Positions 8,001 to 17,297 are shown, counted from the stretch's first letter. The stretch is DNA of 64,000 nt from JAIOPA01 sp964655175 (GCA_964655175.1 CAZZLY010000002.1:1-64000), one strand, 5' to 3'. Notes: generated by a model not told the origin, from the sequence alone. Numbers and translations: made by a program.

Positions 8001-8636
8001 ATGACCCTCATCGAGCCTTCCCGCCGCGAGCGGAAGAAGGAGGAGACCCGTCAGCGCATCTTCGAGGCCGCCATCTCGCTGTTCCGCGAGCAGGGCTTCG
8101 AGGCGACGACGGTGGACGAGATCACCGAGAAGGCCGACGTCGGCCGCGGCACGTTCTTCAATTACTTCCCGCGCAAGGAGTCGGTGCTCGCGTGGCTGTC
8201 CGAGACGCGCGTCGCGCAGGCCGAGGACAACGCCGCCGCGTTGTTGGGCCGCGTCACGAGCACGCGCGCCAAGCTGCACGAGCTGTACGCGTTCGCCGCC
8301 TCGGCGTACGTCGCGGATCGCGAGCTGTCGCGGTTCGTGTTCCAGGAGTGGATGCGGCAGGCGTTCGCGCCCACCGCGGACACGGGTCCGCGCTGGCAGA
8401 CGCTGATCGTGCGTCTGATCGAACAGGGTCAGGCGAACGGCGAACTGCGCACGGACACGAGCGCGCTGCAGCTCGAGTCGCTGCTGTCCTCCATCTACAT
8501 GACCACGCTCTACCACGGGCTGTGCTGTCCGGTGCACGGTCACGACGCCACGCCCGACGTCCCATTGCTCGAGGAACTCCACCAGCGCCTCGAGCTCGTC
8601 CTCGACGGCATCGCCACGAAGGGAGGTCGCGCGTGA
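8001..8636 (+). CDS. TetR/AcrR family transcriptional regulator
   Basis: A 211-residue regulator. The N-terminal helix-turn-helix (about residues 17-63) shows the TetR pattern: TRQRIFEAAISLFREQGFEATTV, then ITEKADVGRGTFFNYFPRKE. The C-terminal ligand and dimer domain is all-helical and diverged, as expected. It is the first gene of the tolC-adaptor-RND operon, and its TGA overlaps the GTG start of the next gene (GTGA). It is therefore the likely local repressor of the pump and of itself, responding to a pump substrate. A purine-rich GGAG lies 7 bases before the ATG. Confidence 0.92.
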   Translation: MTLIEPSRRERKKEETRQRIFEAAISLFREQGFEATTVDEITEKADVGRGTFFNYFPRKESVLAWLSETRVAQAEDNAAALLGRVTSTRAKLHELYAFAASAYVADRELSRFVFQEWMRQAFAPTADTGPRWQTLIVRLIEQGQANGELRTDTSALQLESLLSSIYMTTLYHGLCCPVHGHDATPDVPLLEELHQRLELVLDGIATKGGRA

Positions 8637-10054
8637 GCCCGCGCCGACTCGTCACCGTACTGCTGCTCACGATCCTCGCCGGGATCGCGCACGCCGCGCC
8701 CGCTCCCCCCGCGCCCGCCACGGAGGACACGCTGCACCTCACGCTGGCGCAGGCCGTCGCACGCGCCCTCGCCTCGGGCGCCGACATGCAGGTGGCGCGC
8801 GCCGGACTCGGCGTGGCCGAGGGCCGCGTGCGCGAGGCCACCGCCGACGCGCTGCCGCAGATCAAGGGCGTCGTCAGTTACAACCACAAGTTCGATTCGA
8901 TCTTCCGCGGCCTCTCGGGCGCGGACACGAGCGGGATCGGCAAGCTGTTCTCGGACACGCCGTTCGGGGCCGAACACGGCTGGAGCGTCGATCTGACGGC
9001 GACGCAGATGCTGTGGACGAGCGGTCGCGTGGGCGCGGGGCTGCAGGCCGCGCGCGCGGTGCGTCGCTCGGCGACCGCCGATCGCGACCAGACCGCCGCC
9101 GACGTCACGCTCGCGGTGCACGAGGCCTACTGGAACGCGCTCGCCGCGCGTCAGGTGGTGGACATCGCGCAGTACGGTCGCGATCAGGCGCGCGAGCATC
9201 TGCGTCAGGTCGAGGCGTACCGCAGGCAGGGCTCGCGCTCGGAGTACGACCTGCTGCAGGCGCAGGTGGACGCCGCCAATCAGGAGCCGCCGCTCGTCGC
9301 CGCGCGCAGTCAGGCGCAGTTGGCGCTGCTGCAGCTCAAGCGCGCGCTGGGGCTCCCGCTCGATCGGCCGCTGGCGCTCGACTCGCCGCTCGCCTTCGGC
9401 GAGACGCTGCCGGTCGCGGTCGAATACGCCACGGACGCGGCCGCGCGCCCCGCGGTGCTGGGTGCCGATGCGCTCGTCGAGGCCCGCCGTGCGGGCCTGC
9501 GCGCCGAGCAGGCCGGTCGCTGGCCGCAGTTGTCGGCGAGCGCCGCGGTGTCGCATCAGGCGTTCCCCGCCGACGGCACGCCGACGCGCGAGCAGTTCCA
9601 CCGCTCGATCGACGCGACGCTCCGCCTCGAGTGGCCGCTCTTCCAGGGCTTCCGCACGTTCGGCAGCGTGCAGCGCGCGCGCAACGAACTCGATCAGGCC
9701 CGCGCGCTGCGCGACGAGCGGCGGCAGATCGCCGAGGTCGAGCTCGCGCAGGCGCGGCTCGGCGTGGACGAAGCGCTCGCCACGCTCGTGGCGCGACGCG
9801 GCACCGCGCGGCTCGCGGCGCGCGCCTACCAGTTGGCCGAGGTGCGCTGGCGCAACGGCCTCAGCACGCAGCTCGAGGTCTCGGACGCCCGCCTGCAGAT
9901 GCAGAACGCGCAGGTCGCCGAGGTGCTCGCTGTGAAGGACTACCGGTTGTCGCTGGCGCGCCTCACGCGTGCCGCCGGCCGCCCCGTGACCACGCAGGAG
10001 CGCGCGTTCGAGTCGCTCACGACCGACCTCCCCTCCCCCCGCGAGGACCGCTGA
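8633..10054 (+). CDS. TolC family outer-membrane efflux protein
   Basis: A 473-residue protein with a signal peptide (LVTVLLLTILAGIAHAAP) starting at a GTG that overlaps the tetR stop; GGAGG lies 6 bases upstream. It has two repeats of the TolC/OEP domain with long Ala/Gln/Arg-rich helices: LTLAQAVARALASGADMQVARAG begins the first and a second 'QAGRWPQLSASAAVSHQ' region begins the other. The end reads AVKDYRLSLARLTRAAGR, typical of the family. It forms the outer-membrane channel of the tripartite pump with the two following genes. Length and repeat organisation are normal. Confidence 0.93.
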   Translation: MSPRRLVTVLLLTILAGIAHAAPAPPAPATEDTLHLTLAQAVARALASGADMQVARAGLGVAEGRVREATADALPQIKGVVSYNHKFDSIFRGLSGADTSGIGKLFSDTPFGAEHGWSVDLTATQMLWTSGRVGAGLQAARAVRRSATADRDQTAADVTLAVHEAYWNALAARQVVDIAQYGRDQAREHLRQVEAYRRQGSRSEYDLLQAQVDAANQEPPLVAARSQAQLALLQLKRALGLPLDRPLALDSPLAFGETLPVAVEYATDAAARPAVLGADALVEARRAGLRAEQAGRWPQLSASAAVSHQAFPADGTPTREQFHRSIDATLRLEWPLFQGFRTFGSVQRARNELDQARALRDERRQIAEVELAQARLGVDEALATLVARRGTARLAARAYQLAEVRWRNGLSTQLEVSDARLQMQNAQVAEVLAVKDYRLSLARLTRAAGRPVTTQERAFESLTTDLPSPREDR

Positions 10055-10056
10055 CC

Positions 10057-11130
10057 ATGGACCGCCTCTTCAAGACCGTCGTTCTCCTCTCCGTCCTCGC
10101 CGGACTCGCCACGGGCTGCGGCTCGCACGGCACGAGCGGCAAGTCCGCCGCCGCCGACAGCAGTGCCGCCTCGGCGCTGCTCGCCCCCTCCGATCTGGCC
10201 ACCGTCACGCGCGTGGACCTGACGACCGGCGTGCCGGTCTCGGGCACGCTCGCCCCGGGCTGGCAGGCCAACGTGACCTCGCCGTTCGACGACGTCGTGA
10301 GCGACGTGCTCGTGCGCGAGGGTCAGCGCGTGGGTTCGGGCGAGGTGCTCGCGCGCTTCCGTGACGATCAGGTGCGCAGCAACGCCGCGAGCGCCAAGGC
10401 GCGGCTCAAGAGCGCCGCCGCCGATTACGACCGCCAGAAGAACCTGCTCGCGGAGGGCGCCGTGTCGCAGCGCGACCTCGAAGCGGCCGAGTCCGCGTGG
10501 CGTGCGGCGCAGGCCGACGAGGCGGGCGCCGCCAAGCGGCTCGCCGACGCCACCGTGCGCGCGCCGCGCGCCGGCGTGGTGACGCAGCGCAGCGTGCAGT
10601 CGGGCTCGCGCGTGCGCGTGGGCGATCCGCTGTTCATCGTGGCCGACACGCGCGAGCTGGAGTTCGAGGCGAGCGTGCCGAGCGAGTACGTGGCGTCGCT
10701 GCACCCGGGCTCACCGGTGCGTCTGAGCGTCGCCGGGTTCAGCGACGGCTCGCTGCGCGGCAAGGTCGCGCGCGTCAACGCACAGGCCGACGCCGCGACG
10801 CGTCAGGTCAAGGTGTACGTCAACGTGCCCAACGCCGATCGCCGTCTGGTGGGCGGGCTGTTCGCCTCGGGCAACGTCGTCACGCGCGAGGCCAAGCGCG
10901 TGCTGGCGGTGCCGACCGCCGCGATCCGCCGCGAGGGGGACTCGACCACCGTGTGGACGCTCGCCAACGGGCGTCTGGCGCGCGTCACGGTGAAAGCGGG
11001 CCTGCGCGACGAGGCCCGCGACCTCGTCGAGGTGCTCGACGGCCTGGCCGAGGGCGCGCAGGTCGTCGTCGGCCCGGTGGACGGGTTCACCGACGGCCGC
11101 CCGGCCCAGCTCGCGGGCAAGGGGAACTGA
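10057..11130 (+). CDS. RND efflux periplasmic adaptor (membrane fusion) lipoprotein
   Basis: A 357-residue protein with an N-terminal lipobox (LAGLATGC, lipidated Cys about residue 21). It has the HlyD/AcrA architecture: a biotinyl-lipoyl half motif (VTSPFDDVVSDVLVREGQRV), an alpha-helical hairpin (about residues 105-170), the second lipoyl half (VRAPRAGVVTQRSVQSGSRV), a beta-barrel and a membrane-proximal domain. It links the inner-membrane RND pump to TolC. The gene starts 2 bases after the tolC stop and ends 3 bases before the pump gene. Confidence 0.94.
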   Translation: MDRLFKTVVLLSVLAGLATGCGSHGTSGKSAAADSSAASALLAPSDLATVTRVDLTTGVPVSGTLAPGWQANVTSPFDDVVSDVLVREGQRVGSGEVLARFRDDQVRSNAASAKARLKSAAADYDRQKNLLAEGAVSQRDLEAAESAWRAAQADEAGAAKRLADATVRAPRAGVVTQRSVQSGSRVRVGDPLFIVADTRELEFEASVPSEYVASLHPGSPVRLSVAGFSDGSLRGKVARVNAQADAATRQVKVYVNVPNADRRLVGGLFASGNVVTREAKRVLAVPTAAIRREGDSTTVWTLANGRLARVTVKAGLRDEARDLVEVLDGLAEGAQVVVGPVDGFTDGRPAQLAGKGN

Positions 11131-11133
11131 GCC

Positions 11134-14100
11134 ATGTTCCTGTCCGACCTCTCCATCAAGAAGCCCGTGCTCGCGACCATGATGATCGTGAGCATGGTCG
11201 CGCTGGGACTGTTCTCGTATCGCCGCCTGGGCGTGGACCTGTTCCCCAAGGTGGACTTCCCGTTCGTCAACATCACCACGACCTATCCGGGCGCCTCGCC
11301 CGAGGCCGTGGAGCGCGAGGTCACCAAGAAGATCGAACGCGCCGTGAACTCGGTCGAGGGCGTCAAGAAGGTGATCTCGTACTCGAACGAGGGCTTCTCG
11401 CAGGTGCTCGTCGAGTTCCGCCTGCAGACGAACATCATGGACGCCGTCGCCGACGTGCGTTCCAAGATGGACGCCATCCGCAAGGACCTGCCCACCGACA
11501 TCGACCCGCCGGTCATCGCGCGGTTCGACCCGGGCGCGCAGCCCATCCTCACGTTCTCGGTGCGCGGCGACCGCCAGTCGCTGCGCGAACTCACCGAGAT
11601 CGCCGAGGAGCGCATCAGTCGCCGCCTGCAGAACATCTCGGGCGTGGGCAGCGTGACCGTCGCGGGCGGCGTGCGCCGCGAGATCCACGTGCTGCTGCTG
11701 CCGGACCGGATGGACGCGCTGGGCATCTCGCCCGACATGGTCGTCGCGGCGCTCAATCGTGAGAACACCGACGTGCCCGCGGGCCGCGTGCAGCGCGGCG
11801 GGGCCGAGAACCTCGTGCGCGTGAAGGGCCGCCTCGTGGACCCGCGCGAGTTCGGCGCGCTCACCGTGGGCGTGCGCGGCGGCGTGCCGGTGCGGCTGTC
11901 GCAGGTGGCGCGCATCGAGGACGCGCAGGAGGAGGAGCGCGACGCGGCGTTCGTCAACGGCGAACGCGCGGTCGCGGTCGAGATCCGCAAGGTCTCGGGC
12001 GGCAACACGGTGGACATCGCCGACGGCGTGAACCGGGCGGTCGAGGAGCTCAACCACGACCTGCCGGCCGGCGTGCGCATCGCCTCGATCCAGGACAACT
12101 CGGTGTGGATCCGTCACTCGGTCGAGGACGTGCAGCACACGCTGTTCGAGGGCGCGATCCTGACCGTGCTCATCGTGTTCGTGTTCCTCAACTCGTGGCG
12201 CTCCACCGTGATCACCGGCCTCACGCTGCCGGTGTCCGTGATCGCGGCGTTCGTCGCGTTCTACGCGTTCGGCTTCACGCTCAACACCATGACGCTCATG
12301 GCCCTGTCGCTCGTCATCGGCATCCTGATCGACGACGCCATCGTCGTGCGCGAGAACATCGTGCGTCACGTCGAGCGCGGCGAGGACCACTTCGAGGCCG
12401 CGCGCAAGGGCACGTCCGAGATCGGCTTCGCGGTGCTCGCGACCTCGATGTCGATCATCGCGGTGTTCGTGCCCGTGGCGTTCATGGGCGGCATCGTGGG
12501 CCGTTTCTTCTATCAGTTCGGCATCGTCGTGGCGTTCGCCGTGATCGTGTCGCTGTTCGTGTCGTTCACGCTCGACCCCATGCTGTCGGCGCGCTGGTAC
12601 GACCCGCAGGCCGAGGGCGCCCCGCCCAAGGGGCCGGTCGGCCGTGCGCTGCGCCGCTTCAACGACGCCACCGAGGGGCTGGGCGTGCGTTACCGCAGCG
12701 TCATCCGCTGGGCGCTCGCGCATCGCGGCCTCACCATGCTGATCGCGCTCGCCTCGTTCGTACTGGCGCTCGTGATGCCCATGGTGGGACTCGTGGGCGG
12801 TGAGTTCATGCCCAAGTCGGACCAGGAGGAGACCTACGTCGCGTTCGAGGCGCCGGTCGGCTCGTCGCTCGAGTACACGCGCAGCAAGGGGCTCGAGCTC
12901 GCGCGCTATCTGGAGTCCCGCCCCGAGGTCGAACACACCTACCTCACGATCGGCGGCGACGCGCACAACAAGGAGGTCAACCGCGGCACGCTGTACGTGA
13001 AGCTGACGCCGCGCAAGGCGCGCAAGCTCTCGCAGGCGCAGCTCGAGGCCGACCTGCGCACCGTGCTGCCGCGCTTCACGGGCTCGAACGCGCGCATCCT
13101 GCAGTCGGGTGCGGTGGGCGGCGCACAGGCGCCGATCGTGCTCAACCTGAACGGCCCCGACCTGCCCACGCTGCAGCGGCTGTCGGACGAGGCGCTCGCG
13201 TCGCTGCGCGACGTGCCGGGTCTGGTGGAGCTCAAGTCCTCGCTCGGCGGGCGCAAGCCCGAGCTGCTGGTGGACGTGGACCGCGAGATGGCCGCGCAGA
13301 TCGGGCTGTCCGTGGGCCAGGTGGGTGCAGCGCTGCGGCCCGTGCTGTCCGGCGAGAAGGCCGGCAGCTGGGAGGATCCCACGGGTCTGTCGCACGACGT
13401 CGTCGTGCGCATGGCGCCCGAGTACCGCGAGTCGCGCAGCGATCTGCTGCGCACGCCGGTCGCCACCTCGCAGCGCGACCCGCGCACGGGCTCGGCGATC
13501 ATGGTGCCGCTGTCGCAGGTCGCACGCCTGCGCGCCGACGGCGCCCCGGCGCAGATCGACCGCCAGAAGCTCGAGCGCGTCGTGACGATCGAGGGCAACT
13601 ATCAGGGCCGTCCGCTCACCGACGTGACGCGCGACATCCAGGCGCGTCTCGGTCGCATGACGCTGCCGCCGGGCTACGCGTTCGACTTCGGCGGCGAGCA
13701 GGCCGACTTCGTCGAGACGGTGGGCTACATGATCGAGTCGCTGTCGCTGGCGATCATCTTCCTGTACATCATCCTCGCCAGTCAGTTCGGCAGCTTCATC
13801 ACGCCGCTCGCGGTCATGCTCGCACTGCCGCTGTCGCTCGTCGGCGTCATGACCGGGCTCGCGCTCACGCACGGCTCGCTCAACATCATGAGCATGATCG
13901 GCATCATCATGCTCATGGGATTGGTGACCAAGAACGCCATCCTGCTCGTGGACTTCGCCAATCAGGCGCGCGAGCAGGGCCGTTCGCGCGCGGACGCGCT
14001 CGTGGACGCCGGTCAGCTGCGCCTGCGCCCGATCCTCATGACCACGCTGGCGACGATCTTCGGCATGATCCCGACCGCGCTGGCGCTGGGTGCGGGCTCG

Positions 14101-14364
14101 GAGTTCCGCGCCCCCATGGCGCACGCCGTCATCGGCGGGCTCATCACCAGCACGTTGCTCACGCTGGTGGTGATCCCGGTCGTGTACACGTACCTCGACG
14201 ACTTCGGTGCGTGGTGCGGCGTGTGGGCGGCACGGTGGTTCGGCAAGCCCGCCGACGCCCCCGCGCACGCGCCCACCACCCACGTGCCCGCCGCGCAGCC
14301 GGGGGTCGCCCCGGGCGAGGTCGGTCCGGTCGGCGCCGCGGGCCTGGGCGCCACCGACGCGTGA
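11134..14364 (+). CDS. RND family multidrug/solute efflux transporter (AcrB/HAE1-like)
   Basis: A 1076-residue inner-membrane proton antiporter of normal family length. It starts LSIKKPVLATMMIVSMV and has the duplicated architecture with two large periplasmic loops and 12 transmembrane helices. The proton-relay aspartates of helix 4 are present as an adjacent pair (ILIDDAIVVREN, Asp400-Asp401). The second half shows IESLSLAIIFLYIILASQFGS and GLVTKNAILLVDFANQ. The C-terminus carries a proline/alanine-rich cytoplasmic tail. Together with the adaptor and TolC protein it makes a complete tripartite pump under a TetR regulator. The substrate cannot be read from sequence; the HAE1 class exports hydrophobic and amphiphilic compounds. 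Confidence 0.96.
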   Translation: MFLSDLSIKKPVLATMMIVSMVALGLFSYRRLGVDLFPKVDFPFVNITTTYPGASPEAVEREVTKKIERAVNSVEGVKKVISYSNEGFSQVLVEFRLQTNIMDAVADVRSKMDAIRKDLPTDIDPPVIARFDPGAQPILTFSVRGDRQSLRELTEIAEERISRRLQNISGVGSVTVAGGVRREIHVLLLPDRMDALGISPDMVVAALNRENTDVPAGRVQRGGAENLVRVKGRLVDPREFGALTVGVRGGVPVRLSQVARIEDAQEEERDAAFVNGERAVAVEIRKVSGGNTVDIADGVNRAVEELNHDLPAGVRIASIQDNSVWIRHSVEDVQHTLFEGAILTVLIVFVFLNSWRSTVITGLTLPVSVIAAFVAFYAFGFTLNTMTLMALSLVIGILIDDAIVVRENIVRHVERGEDHFEAARKGTSEIGFAVLATSMSIIAVFVPVAFMGGIVGRFFYQFGIVVAFAVIVSLFVSFTLDPMLSARWYDPQAEGAPPKGPVGRALRRFNDATEGLGVRYRSVIRWALAHRGLTMLIALASFVLALVMPMVGLVGGEFMPKSDQEETYVAFEAPVGSSLEYTRSKGLELARYLESRPEVEHTYLTIGGDAHNKEVNRGTLYVKLTPRKARKLSQAQLEADLRTVLPRFTGSNARILQSGAVGGAQAPIVLNLNGPDLPTLQRLSDEALASLRDVPGLVELKSSLGGRKPELLVDVDREMAAQIGLSVGQVGAALRPVLSGEKAGSWEDPTGLSHDVVVRMAPEYRESRSDLLRTPVATSQRDPRTGSAIMVPLSQVARLRADGAPAQIDRQKLERVVTIEGNYQGRPLTDVTRDIQARLGRMTLPPGYAFDFGGEQADFVETVGYMIESLSLAIIFLYIILASQFGSFITPLAVMLALPLSLVGVMTGLALTHGSLNIMSMIGIIMLMGLVTKNAILLVDFANQAREQGRSRADALVDAGQLRLRPILMTTLATIFGMIPTALALGAGSEFRAPMAHAVIGGLITSTLLTLVVIPVVYTYLDDFGAWCGVWAARWFGKPADAPAHAPTTHVPAAQPGVAPGEVGPVGAAGLGATDA

Positions 14365-14370
14365 ATCCCC

Positions 14371-14408
14371 GCGACCCCGCGCGCCTCGCAGCGAGCGCGC
14401 GGGGTCGC
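14371..14408 (+). terminator. Terminator hairpin after RND operon
   Basis: A perfect 14-bp stem, GCGACCCCGCGCGC with its complement, begins 6 bases after the pump stop codon; the 10-base loop can pair further (TCGC/GCGA). Confidence 0.7.
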
Positions 14409-14494
14409 GCCATGACTGGCGCACGGAGGCGCGAGGCCTCAGGATGCGCCGCCAGTCCCCCCTCCAACCTGAAACCTCCGGGAGAATCCCCGTC

Positions 14495-14923
14495 ATGCCG
14501 ATCAGCACCGCCACCGCCGTCTGGGAAGGCAGCCTCAAGGAAGGCAAGGGTCTGGTGAGCGCCGCGTCCGGCGCGTTCACCGACTCGCCGTACACGTTCA
14601 CCAAGCGCTTCGAGAGCCAGGGCGGCGGCACCACGCCCGAGGAGCTCATCGCCTCGGCGCACGCCGGTTGCTTCGCCATGGCCACGTCGGCCGAACTGGG
14701 CAAGGCGGGTTTCACGCCGACGCGCCTGTCGGTCAAGGCCACGGTCACGCTCGAGCCGGTGGACGGCAAGCCCACCGTGAGCACGTCGGCGCTCGAGCTC
14801 GAGGCCGTGATCCCGGGCATCGACGACGCGCAGTTCCAGACGATCGCCGCCGGTGCCAAGGGCGGCTGCCCGATCTCGCGTCTGCTGAACACGAACATCA
14901 CGCTGTCGGCCAAGCTGGCCTGA
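14495..14923 (+). CDS. osmC: OsmC family peroxiredoxin
   Basis: A 142-residue thiol peroxidase that detoxifies organic hydroperoxides in the cytoplasm. Both catalytic cysteines are present: Cys59 in SAHAGCFAMA and Cys125 in KGGCPISRLL, the same positions as in the classical OsmC subfamily. The N-terminal WEGSLKEGKG and TPEELIASAHAGC segments are typical of OsmC rather than Ohr. The ATG at 14495 has GGGAGA upstream; the open frame extends earlier but is low-quality sequence overlapping the terminator. It is monocistronic between two hairpins. Confidence 0.94.
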   Translation: MPISTATAVWEGSLKEGKGLVSAASGAFTDSPYTFTKRFESQGGGTTPEELIASAHAGCFAMATSAELGKAGFTPTRLSVKATVTLEPVDGKPTVSTSALELEAVIPGIDDAQFQTIAAGAKGGCPISRLLNTNITLSAKLA

Positions 14924-14940
14924 CGCGTCGCCGCACCACG

Positions 14941-14973
14941 AGGCGCCCGCGCACACGACGTGCGCGGGCGCCT
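14941..14973. terminator. Bidirectional terminator between osmC and mutY
   Basis: A perfect 14-bp stem AGGCGCCCGCGCAC with a short loop lies midway between the convergent osmC and mutY stop codons. Confidence 0.7.
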
Positions 14974-14982
14974 TCGTGTGCG

Positions 14983-16149
14983 TCAGCCGCGTCGCGTCAC
15001 CCGGGCCGTACGCGTCGTGCGTGCGGCTCGCTTCGCGGTCGGCCCGCTTGCACGCCCCGCCGCGAGCACGCGCGTCGCGAGTGCGGTGAGCGCCAGTGCG
15101 CCGCCCGTGCGCGACGCCCAGCGCACGCGCGCGTGGCCGCGCGGCGCGCGACCCAGCAACGTGCCGCGCCAGACGCGCACGTCGATCGCGTGGTGCGTGA
15201 TCGTGTGCGCGAAGCGCTGCGTCGTCGCGCGCAGCGTCGCGCGCACCCCGAGCTGTGCGAGCCGTCCGGTCAGTCGCGCCACCGCGTCGTCGCCGCGTGC
15301 GAGCTCCACGCTCGGCGGCTCCCACAGCCCGTCCAGATGCGCACCCTCGCGCTTCGCCAACAGCACGCGACCGTCGTGCTCGATCGCCGCCATGGCGCGA
15401 CGCACGCGCACCACCGCGCGCCGGTCGGCGGGCGGCGGCAGCGACTCCTGCTGCCCGGTGGCGTACGCGACGCAGTGGCGGCGCACCGGACAGGTGCCGC
15501 AACGTGGCGCGCGGGGCGTGCACACGAGCGCGCCCAGTTCCATGAGCGCCTGGTTCCAGTCCCCGGGCGCGACCGGGCGACGGACCTTCCCGGGGGCGGG
15601 CATCAGGGCCTCGGCCATGGCCCACAGCGTTTTGGCGTCGCCGGGACGCTTGACCACGAGCGGCTGGCCGGTCCAGCGCGAGAACACGCGCGCGACGTTG
15701 CCATCAAGGACCGGCAGGGGGCGCCCGAAACTGATCGAGAGCACGGCGCCGAGCGTGTACCGCCCCACCCCGGGCAGGGCCCCGAACGCGGTCGGGTCGG
15801 ACGGCACCTCGGCCCCGTGCTCGCGCACCACGATCCCGGCCGCCTCGTGCAACAGTCGCGCGCGGCGGTAGTAACCCAGCCCCGCCCACGCGGCCAGCAC
15901 CTCGTCGCGCCGCGCGCGCGCGAGCGCGGTCACGTCGGGGAAGCGTTCCATGAAGCGCAGCCAGTACGGGGTCGCGGTCACGACCTGCGTCTGCTGCAAC
16001 ATGATCTCGGACACCCACACCCGGTACGGGTCGCGCGTGCGACGCCATGGCATGTCACGATGCGCGCGGCGGTACCATGCCAGCAACGCACGGCGCAGCC
16101 CCGTCACGTCACGCAACGCCTCGAGTCCCCGCACCCGGAGTGACGCCAT
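14983..16149 (-). CDS. mutY: A/G-specific adenine glycosylase MutY
   Basis: A 388-residue DNA repair enzyme that excises adenine mispaired with 8-oxoguanine. The HhH-GPD core holds the catalytic Glu48 in SEIMLQQTQV and Asp149 in LDGNVARV, with the helix-hairpin-helix LPGVGRYTLGA between them. The 4Fe-4S loop is intact as C-X6-C-X2-C-X5-C (Cys210, 217, 220, 226). A C-terminal NUDIX-like 8-oxoG recognition domain follows (DGRVLLAKREGAHLDGLWEPP). The tail after about residue 350 is Arg/Ala-rich. The ATG at 16149 is preceded by GGAGG. It overlaps, on the opposite strand, the ATG of the next gene, an unusual head-to-head arrangement. Confidence 0.94.
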   Translation of the reverse strand: MASLRVRGLEALRDVTGLRRALLAWYRRAHRDMPWRRTRDPYRVWVSEIMLQQTQVVTATPYWLRFMERFPDVTALARARRDEVLAAWAGLGYYRRARLLHEAAGIVVREHGAEVPSDPTAFGALPGVGRYTLGAVLSISFGRPLPVLDGNVARVFSRWTGQPLVVKRPGDAKTLWAMAEALMPAPGKVRRPVAPGDWNQALMELGALVCTPRAPRCGTCPVRRHCVAYATGQQESLPPPADRRAVVRVRRAMAAIEHDGRVLLAKREGAHLDGLWEPPSVELARGDDAVARLTGRLAQLGVRATLRATTQRFAHTITHHAIDVRVWRGTLLGRAPRGHARVRWASRTGGALALTALATRVLAAGRASGPTAKRAARTTRTARVTRRG

Positions 16150-16993
16150 GTCCCGTTCCGCCTCCATCCGAGAAGCCTTCGTCGCGATGATGCAGCGCCC
16201 CGAGCACGAGATCGAGCTGGCGCGCGCGGCCCTGCTGGTGGCGGCCGAGAACGATCCGACGCTCGACGTCGAGGACACGCTCACGCAACTCGCCACGTGG
16301 GCCGACACGCTCGCGGCGCGCATCCAGCCCGAGTGGAACAGCCTCCAGCGTCTCGCCCGCCTGCGCAACTTCATGTACGAGGAGCTGGGATTCAAGGGCG
16401 ACGTGCAGGACTACTACAGCCCCGAGAACTCGCTGCTCCATTCGGTCATGACGCGCCGACTCGGCATCCCGCTCACGCTCGCGATCCTGTTCATGGAGAT
16501 CGGCTGGCGCATCGGCGTGCCGTTCGAGGGCGTGGGCTTCCCCGGTCACTTCCTGGTGCGGCTCACGGGCGAACCCGGCGACCTGCTGCTCGACCCGTAC
16601 GACCACGGCGTCTCGGTGCACGAGGAGGACTGCCGCCGCATGATCGAGCTGAGCTCGCGCGGCAAGCTGCCCTACGAGGCCGGCATGATCCGCTCGCTGA
16701 GCAAGCGCGCCACGGTGGCCCGCCTGCTCTACAACCTCAAGGTCGCGTACGTGCGCGCGGGCGACGACGCCGGCGCGTTGTCGGCGGTCGAGCGCATCCG
16801 ACTGCTGCATCCGGACGACGTGCTCGAGCGGCGCGATCAGGGGCTGCTGCTGTACCGGCTCGATCGCTATCGCGAGGCGCAGGAGGCGCTCGAGGACTAT
16901 CTGCGCCGTCGCCCCGACGCGATGGACCGCGAGGTCGTCGAAGCGCATCTGACGACGCTCGCCATGATGCGGGCGGCACCGCCCGAGGTCTGA
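16148..16993 (+). CDS. SirB1 family transglutaminase-like / TPR protein
   Basis: A 281-residue cytoplasmic protein. The first two-thirds match the SirB1/UPF0162-type transglutaminase-like fold: LRNFMYEELGFKGDVQDYYSP, NSLLHSVMTRRLGIPLTLAI, GFPGHFLVRL and LLLDPYDHG. The last third has tetratricopeptide-like helices (RATVARLLYNLKVAYVRAGD onward). A CCGGAG element lies 8 bases before the ATG at 16148. In gammaproteobacteria the family often sits beside prfA/prmC; here it is divergent from mutY with overlapping starts. Biochemical role is unknown. A later ATG (Met14-Met15) is possible and would remove the overlap. Confidence 0.88.
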   Translation: MSRSASIREAFVAMMQRPEHEIELARAALLVAAENDPTLDVEDTLTQLATWADTLAARIQPEWNSLQRLARLRNFMYEELGFKGDVQDYYSPENSLLHSVMTRRLGIPLTLAILFMEIGWRIGVPFEGVGFPGHFLVRLTGEPGDLLLDPYDHGVSVHEEDCRRMIELSSRGKLPYEAGMIRSLSKRATVARLLYNLKVAYVRAGDDAGALSAVERIRLLHPDDVLERRDQGLLLYRLDRYREAQEALEDYLRRRPDAMDREVVEAHLTTLAMMRAAPPEV

Positions 16994-17024
16994 GCGCGTC
17001 CGATCGCAGCGGACGGGAGACACG

Positions 17025-17050
17025 CGTGGCCGCCCCGAAGGGCGGCCACG
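17025..17050. terminator. Bidirectional terminator hairpin
   Basis: An 11-bp perfect stem CGTGGCCGCCC with a CGAA tetraloop lies between the convergent SirB1-like and zinc-ribbon genes. Confidence 0.65.
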
Positions 17051-17090
17051 TTCACGACGTTCGCACGCCCGAGGGCGGCGAGCGCGAGGG

Positions 17091-17297
17091 TCAGCGACCG
17101 CTCTTGGCGGTCTTGAACTCGCTCGCGTCCTTCATGTTCGGGGTCTTCATCTGCGAGCCCGTCCAGGCGCACTGCATGACCACGCCGCAGCGCGGGCACT
17201 CGAACGCGGCGGCCGCGCCCTCGTCGGCGCTCGGCATCCAGCGATCCATCTTGGTGTTGCAACCCGGCGTGTAGCACAGGTAGACGCACAACGGCAT
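17091..17297 (-). CDS. Small zinc-ribbon-like protein (hypothetical)
   Basis: A 68-residue protein with six cysteines: Cys4, Cys8 and Cys13 in the N-terminal VYLCYTPGCNTKMD stretch, the pair ECPRCG at 34/37, and Cys43. The pattern suggests a zinc ribbon or rubredoxin-like knuckle. A good GAGGA Shine-Dalgarno precedes the ATG at 17297, and an upstream GCTATAG on the minus strand (about 17382-17388) could be a -10 box. A longer frame open to 17558 is mostly Arg/Pro filler and was rejected. The gene sits alone between SirB1-like and moaA. I do not recognise a named family. Confidence 0.6.
   Translation of the reverse strand: MPLCVYLCYTPGCNTKMDRWMPSADEGAAAAFECPRCGVVMQCAWTGSQMKTPNMKDASEFKTAKSGR

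Noticed and set aside
10711..14913. A 1400-codon open frame on the minus strand
   Set aside because: It is antisense to the RND transporter, whose family match is unambiguous; the antisense translation is low-complexity Arg/His/Ala sequence, as expected from very GC-rich codon usage.
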